Origin: an uncultured Chitinophagaceae bacterium | GTDB taxonomy: Bacteria > Bacteroidota > Bacteroidia > Chitinophagales > Chitinophagaceae | DNA: 27,014 nt | Assembly: GCA_934502905.1 (NCBI GenBank) | Contig: CAKSVK010000026.1 | Coordinates: 1-27,014 of the forward strand | Reading direction: 5' to 3' | In this document: piece after piece, positions 24,424 to 27,014 of the stretch | Position numbering within the stretch: the first letter of the stretch is position 1 | Layout: each line of letters starts with the position of its first letter | Translations under genes and position numbers: made by a program | Notes under the pieces: model-generated | What the model saw: only the letters and a program-made list of their open reading frames with translations | Told to the model about the DNA's origin: nothing | Database searches by the model: none

Positions 24424-25647
24424 ATGAAAAAATGCTCATTAACAGCTTTGTCTTCCGTACTGTTGGTTTTTATCTCTATGCCTTCGAAGGCACAGCAACA
24501 CGTTCAAAACGTACAACATTCCGTGATCTATCACCAGCCTGGCCGGTTTGCCGGGTGGCCGGCAAATAACGGGGCCTTTATTTTTGACGATGGTGAAATT
24601 ATAGTAGGCTTTACGGAAGCCCCGTATAAAAAAAGAAATGGGCACAATGCCGACAAGCCCTTCCTGAGCTGGCTGGCACGCAGTGCGGACGGCGGAAAAA
24701 CATGGACAGCTTCAGATCCTGCTAACTATGTTGGAGATTTCGGGGACATGCCGGAGCTGAAAACCATTCCTGCTCCTGTTGATTTTAAGCATCCCGGATT
24801 TGCCATGCGGGTGGTTGGCGCTTCGTATCATGGAGCAGAGGACGGCAGGGCGCATTTTTTCTATACGTACGATAAGGGAAAAACATGGCAGGGACCTTAC
24901 GGCTTTGGCAACCTGCTTGCATGGAAAGAATTTTCAAATACAGGATTAGATGAGCTGACACCGCGAACAGATTACATTGTAACGGGTAAAAACGAATGCC
25001 TGCTGTTCTTTTCTATCAGGACAAAAGAAAAATTTGCATCCGATCGCCTTTTCTGCCTAAAGACAACCGATGGCGGGCGATCCTTCCGGTTCCAGGGTTG
25101 GGTGGTGGGCCCGGCCGGAGCTCCGGGAAATACAACGAAAGTGAGCTTATTTGATGATCCTGGCGGGAACCCTTACGCAAATGAGTGCCGGGCGGCAATG
25201 TCGCAATCCCAACAGCTGGATGACGGCACGCTTGTTTCGGTGATCCGGAGGAAATACATAACAAAAGACCGTGTTGAAAAGCACTGGATAGATGCCTATA
25301 GTTCAACGGACGATGGACGAACCTGGCGTTTTTTGTCCAAAATAGCAGATACCGGAGGCGAAAATGGTAATCCTCCTGCTTTCGCCACCACTAAAGACGG
25401 GCGTTTATGTGTGGTTTATGGGGAACGGGATAAAGGCAATATCTGTGTGGTATACAGTTCCGATAAAGGCAAAACCTGGAGTCAGCCACAGGTTGTAATA
25501 GATGGATTCTGGTCTGAAGATATGGAGCTGAATGACCTGGGTTACCCGCGTGTTGTTTGCCGTAAAGACGGCAAAATGGTAGCGATGTATTATTATTCGA
25601 CAAAAGAACATCTGCATCACCTGCGGGCAACCATCTGGCAACCTTAA
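24424..25647 (+). CDS. Secreted Asp-box (BNR) beta-propeller, sialidase-like
   Basis: The 407-residue protein has a signal peptide (cut after SKA, about residue 23) and five Asp-box repeats (SxDxGxTW type) at about 87-94, 148-155, 213-221, 293-301 and 344-352, the mark of a six-bladed sialidase-type propeller. The usual N-terminal FRIP/YRIP arginine motif is not visible; the equivalent place reads GRFAGWPANNGAFIF. It is therefore a sialidase-fold protein whose activity may be different. R41, E66 and the REC segment near 255 are candidates for active-site residues but this is a guess. A possible promoter is TTG-N19-TATATTCT, about 60 nt upstream. It stands 139 bp after the MFS gene, so a shared pathway is possible but unproven. 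Confidence 0.8.
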   Translation: MKKCSLTALSSVLLVFISMPSKAQQHVQNVQHSVIYHQPGRFAGWPANNGAFIFDDGEIIVGFTEAPYKKRNGHNADKPFLSWLARSADGGKTWTASDPANYVGDFGDMPELKTIPAPVDFKHPGFAMRVVGASYHGAEDGRAHFFYTYDKGKTWQGPYGFGNLLAWKEFSNTGLDELTPRTDYIVTGKNECLLFFSIRTKEKFASDRLFCLKTTDGGRSFRFQGWVVGPAGAPGNTTKVSLFDDPGGNPYANECRAAMSQSQQLDDGTLVSVIRRKYITKDRVEKHWIDAYSSTDDGRTWRFLSKIADTGGENGNPPAFATTKDGRLCVVYGERDKGNICVVYSSDKGKTWSQPQVVIDGFWSEDMELNDLGYPRVVCRKDGKMVAMYYYSTKEHLHHLRATIWQP

Positions 25648-25694
25648 AAACCGGAATGCCTGTTATAGCAAATCAGGATCAAGAAACCATTTTC

Positions 25695-25736
25695 AAAAAA
25701 GTGTACAGCCTGCAGTTATTTCTGCCTGTACACTTT
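25695..25736 (-). terminator. Intrinsic terminator overlapping the end of the metallo-beta-lactamase gene
   Basis: AAAGTGTACAG (25698-25708) and CTGTACACTTT (25726-25736) are perfectly complementary over 11 bp, with an inner GCAG/CTGC stem (712-715 with 722-725 of the same block). Read on the minus strand the second arm runs into TTTTTT, a good U-tract. The upstream arm is made of the last coding triplets of the lactamase gene. Confidence 0.8.
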
Positions 25737-26573
25737 CCAGACGTTTTCCAATGCCTGGTCATAACCCTTCCTGTCCGCAAAAGCCAGTGGGTTGTAGGCA
25801 TCGCCGGGCTTGTGCTTGCTATGCAGGGTAAACTGGCTGGCGTGTGAGGCCACCCATATATCAAATTGCAGGTCTTTCATTGCGGTAAGGCTATTGGCAA
25901 CATCTTTTTTGATGTCCGGGTATTCACTTACTTCGGCAAACTTCCGGGAGATGATGATGGTGGGAATATTTGCAATAAGTACTTTATAGCTGTGGTTGTC
26001 GTCTTTGGTCTCCAGCATATAGCTGCAGGAGCCTTTTGTATGCCCGGGATGATGCAGCAGGGTTAGCTTTGTTTCGCCCAGCTGAATGACATCCTTGTCC
26101 TTTAATAATTTACCGGGAACGACGGGTGCAAAGCTTACGCCCAGGGAACCCAGCTCATAGTCTGTTGCACCGCCGGATTTAGCTTCCGGTGCGTCTGCTG
26201 CATCAATCCAGAATTGTGCACCTGTTTCTTTTTGTATGGCGGCCATAGCACCCAGGTGGTCGAAGTGTGCCTGGGTAGTCAGTAATATTTTCAGGTCTTT
26301 ATACCTGAACCCCAGCTTTTCGATATTCTGCTTTATTTGAGGACCGGAATCAGCCAGCCCGGTGTTGATCAGGATGTTCCCCCCGCTGGTTGTTACGAGG
26401 TAGCAGGCAAGATCGTAAGTACCTACATAGTACAAATGGCCTGCAATACGGAAAGGCTCATAGGGGCGGGACCAGTCTGATGGATTGTTTACAGGCTCGT
26501 TAACGGTTTGCGCAGGCAGCCGGACATATATTATACAAATGGCCGCTAACATCCAAAGCCGGATCGCCTTCAT
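25716..26573 (-). CDS. Subclass B3 metallo-beta-lactamase, GOB-like (Gln in zinc site 1)
   Basis: This 285-residue exported protein (signal peptide about 1-21) is a metallo-hydrolase of subclass B3. Zinc ligands are visible: Q101-A-H103-F-D105-H106 in TTQAHFDHLG, H178 in HPGHTKGSCSY and H244 in VASHASQF. Standard B3 numbering has His116 where this protein has Gln101; Gln at that position is the known feature of GOB enzymes of Elizabethkingia, which remain active. The B3 tail near HSKHKPGDAYNPLAFADRKGYDQALENV is also in place. It should hydrolyse penicillins, cephalosporins and carbapenems in the periplasm, by family. It lies 24 bp after the SUFU-domain gene on the same strand and shares its transcript. 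No mobile element is near, so it is probably resident. Confidence 0.9.
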   Translation of the reverse strand: MKAIRLWMLAAICIIYVRLPAQTVNEPVNNPSDWSRPYEPFRIAGHLYYVGTYDLACYLVTTSGGNILINTGLADSGPQIKQNIEKLGFRYKDLKILLTTQAHFDHLGAMAAIQKETGAQFWIDAADAPEAKSGGATDYELGSLGVSFAPVVPGKLLKDKDVIQLGETKLTLLHHPGHTKGSCSYMLETKDDNHSYKVLIANIPTIIISRKFAEVSEYPDIKKDVANSLTAMKDLQFDIWVASHASQFTLHSKHKPGDAYNPLAFADRKGYDQALENVWKVYRQK

Positions 26574-26597
26574 ATTTTTTCTGTTTTGAAGTTAATT

Positions 26598-27014
26598 TTA
26601 TTTGCGTGTCAGGTCAGTGATCAAGAGCGGATTGTCCTCTTTTAATTTGTTGATCAGCTTGGCTACTTCTTCAAGGGTCAGGTTTTCCTTTAAGGCAGTT
26701 ACCTCCCTATCGGTGATGCCTACCAGTTGCAGAAAAGATACTTCACCATGAGGTGTGTCCATCTTACCCAGTTGCGGATCGAGCGCAAAAACAAAGCCGG
26801 TGATAGCAGTATCGGTGTTCAACCGGATGGGACCATTGGCCGGAATAAAATGGTTTTCTTCAAACCATTTACCGCTGGAGTACACATACCTTGCCAGGTT
26901 GTTCATGACCTGCACCACCCACAACGGGTCCTGCTGGTCTTCCGCAAAAGGCACCAGCCGGAAGGTAAATTCAAATCCCCAGTTGCTGAATGCAGCACCG
27001 GCTGCTTTTTCATC
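26598..27014 (-). CDS. SUFU-domain protein, N-terminus beyond the window
   Basis: The frame stays open to the window edge. It adds 20 codons (DEKAAGAAF, then SNWGFEFTFRL) before the internal GTG that would otherwise look like a start. The 138 visible residues match the suppressor-of-fused domain: WGFEFTFRLVPF, LWVVQVMNNLARYVYSSGKWFEENHFIPANGPI, and DTAITGFVFALDPQLGKMDTPHGEVSFLQLVGIT. In animals SUFU binds Gli factors; bacterial versions occur as stand-alone proteins or as likely immunity proteins in polymorphic-toxin clusters. No toxin is visible in the window. The upstream half is missing, so partners cannot be judged. Confidence 0.82.
   Translation of the reverse strand, partial: DEKAAGAAFSNWGFEFTFRLVPFAEDQQDPLWVVQVMNNLARYVYSSGKWFEENHFIPANGPIRLNTDTAITGFVFALDPQLGKMDTPHGEVSFLQLVGITDREVTALKENLTLEEVAKLINKLKEDNPLLITDLTRK

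Noticed and set aside
22403..25647. Sialic acid utilisation locus (GntR as NanR, MFS as sialate importer, sialidase)
   Set aside because: The MFS protein matches Fsr-type exporters rather than NanT, there are no lyase, kinase or epimerase genes, and the propeller lacks the FRIP motif.
25716..26573. Recently acquired resistance gene
   Set aside because: There is no transposase, integron site or flanking repeat, and base composition looks like that of neighbouring genes.
26598..26954. SUFU gene as a complete 118-residue protein starting at GTG 26954
   Set aside because: The frame remains open to the window end, and the 20 extra codons include conserved SUFU residues (WGFEFTFRL), so it is a 5'-truncated longer gene.

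Overview
The window looks like chromosomal DNA from a Bacteroidota member of the Chitinophagaceae, most likely Chitinophaga or a close relative. This rests on protein style (DUF1080, SUFU and Asp-box proteins, signal peptides ending in A-Q), on TAnnTTTG-type -7 promoter elements instead of TATAAT, on weak Shine-Dalgarno sites, and on a Bacteroidota-type intergenic palindrome. I see no rRNA, tRNA, CRISPR array, insertion sequence, phage gene or plasmid function.

Layout. 1-233 is unassigned and hairpin-rich. 234-3020 holds a secreted DUF1080 protein facing a coupled pair, a P1-family peptidase and a class IV aminotransferase. 3110-6901 is a divergent calcium pair: a CaCA antiporter and a Ca2+ P-type ATPase. 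6902-8894 carries release factor 3 and a Gdx-type SMR exporter. 8895-9251 is a structured intergenic region before a Kup potassium transporter (9252-11225). Then come an EamA permease, a 73-residue orphan, a secreted glycerophosphodiesterase, a MazG-like NTP pyrophosphohydrolase and an amidohydrolase lipoprotein (to 15745).

15746-22009 is the most system-like part: a tight minus-strand operon (SpoIIM/DUF95, DUF4129-like, DUF4350, MoxR ATPase, DUF58) with a divergent RDD membrane protein and a 15-bp palindrome between them. It combines an AAA+ ATPase, its usual DUF58 partner and four membrane or exported proteins. Its biochemical job is not established as far as I know.

22010-22402 is a cluster of hairpins and repeats before a FadR-type GntR regulator co-directional with an Fsr-like MFS exporter, then an Asp-box (sialidase-like) secreted protein. 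The right end has a SUFU-domain gene, cut by the window edge, followed by a GOB-like subclass B3 metallo-beta-lactamase whose terminator overlaps its own last codons.

Convergent pairs are packed very tightly: two pairs have abutting stop codons with no base between them. Functions come from motifs read by eye; no database search was run.
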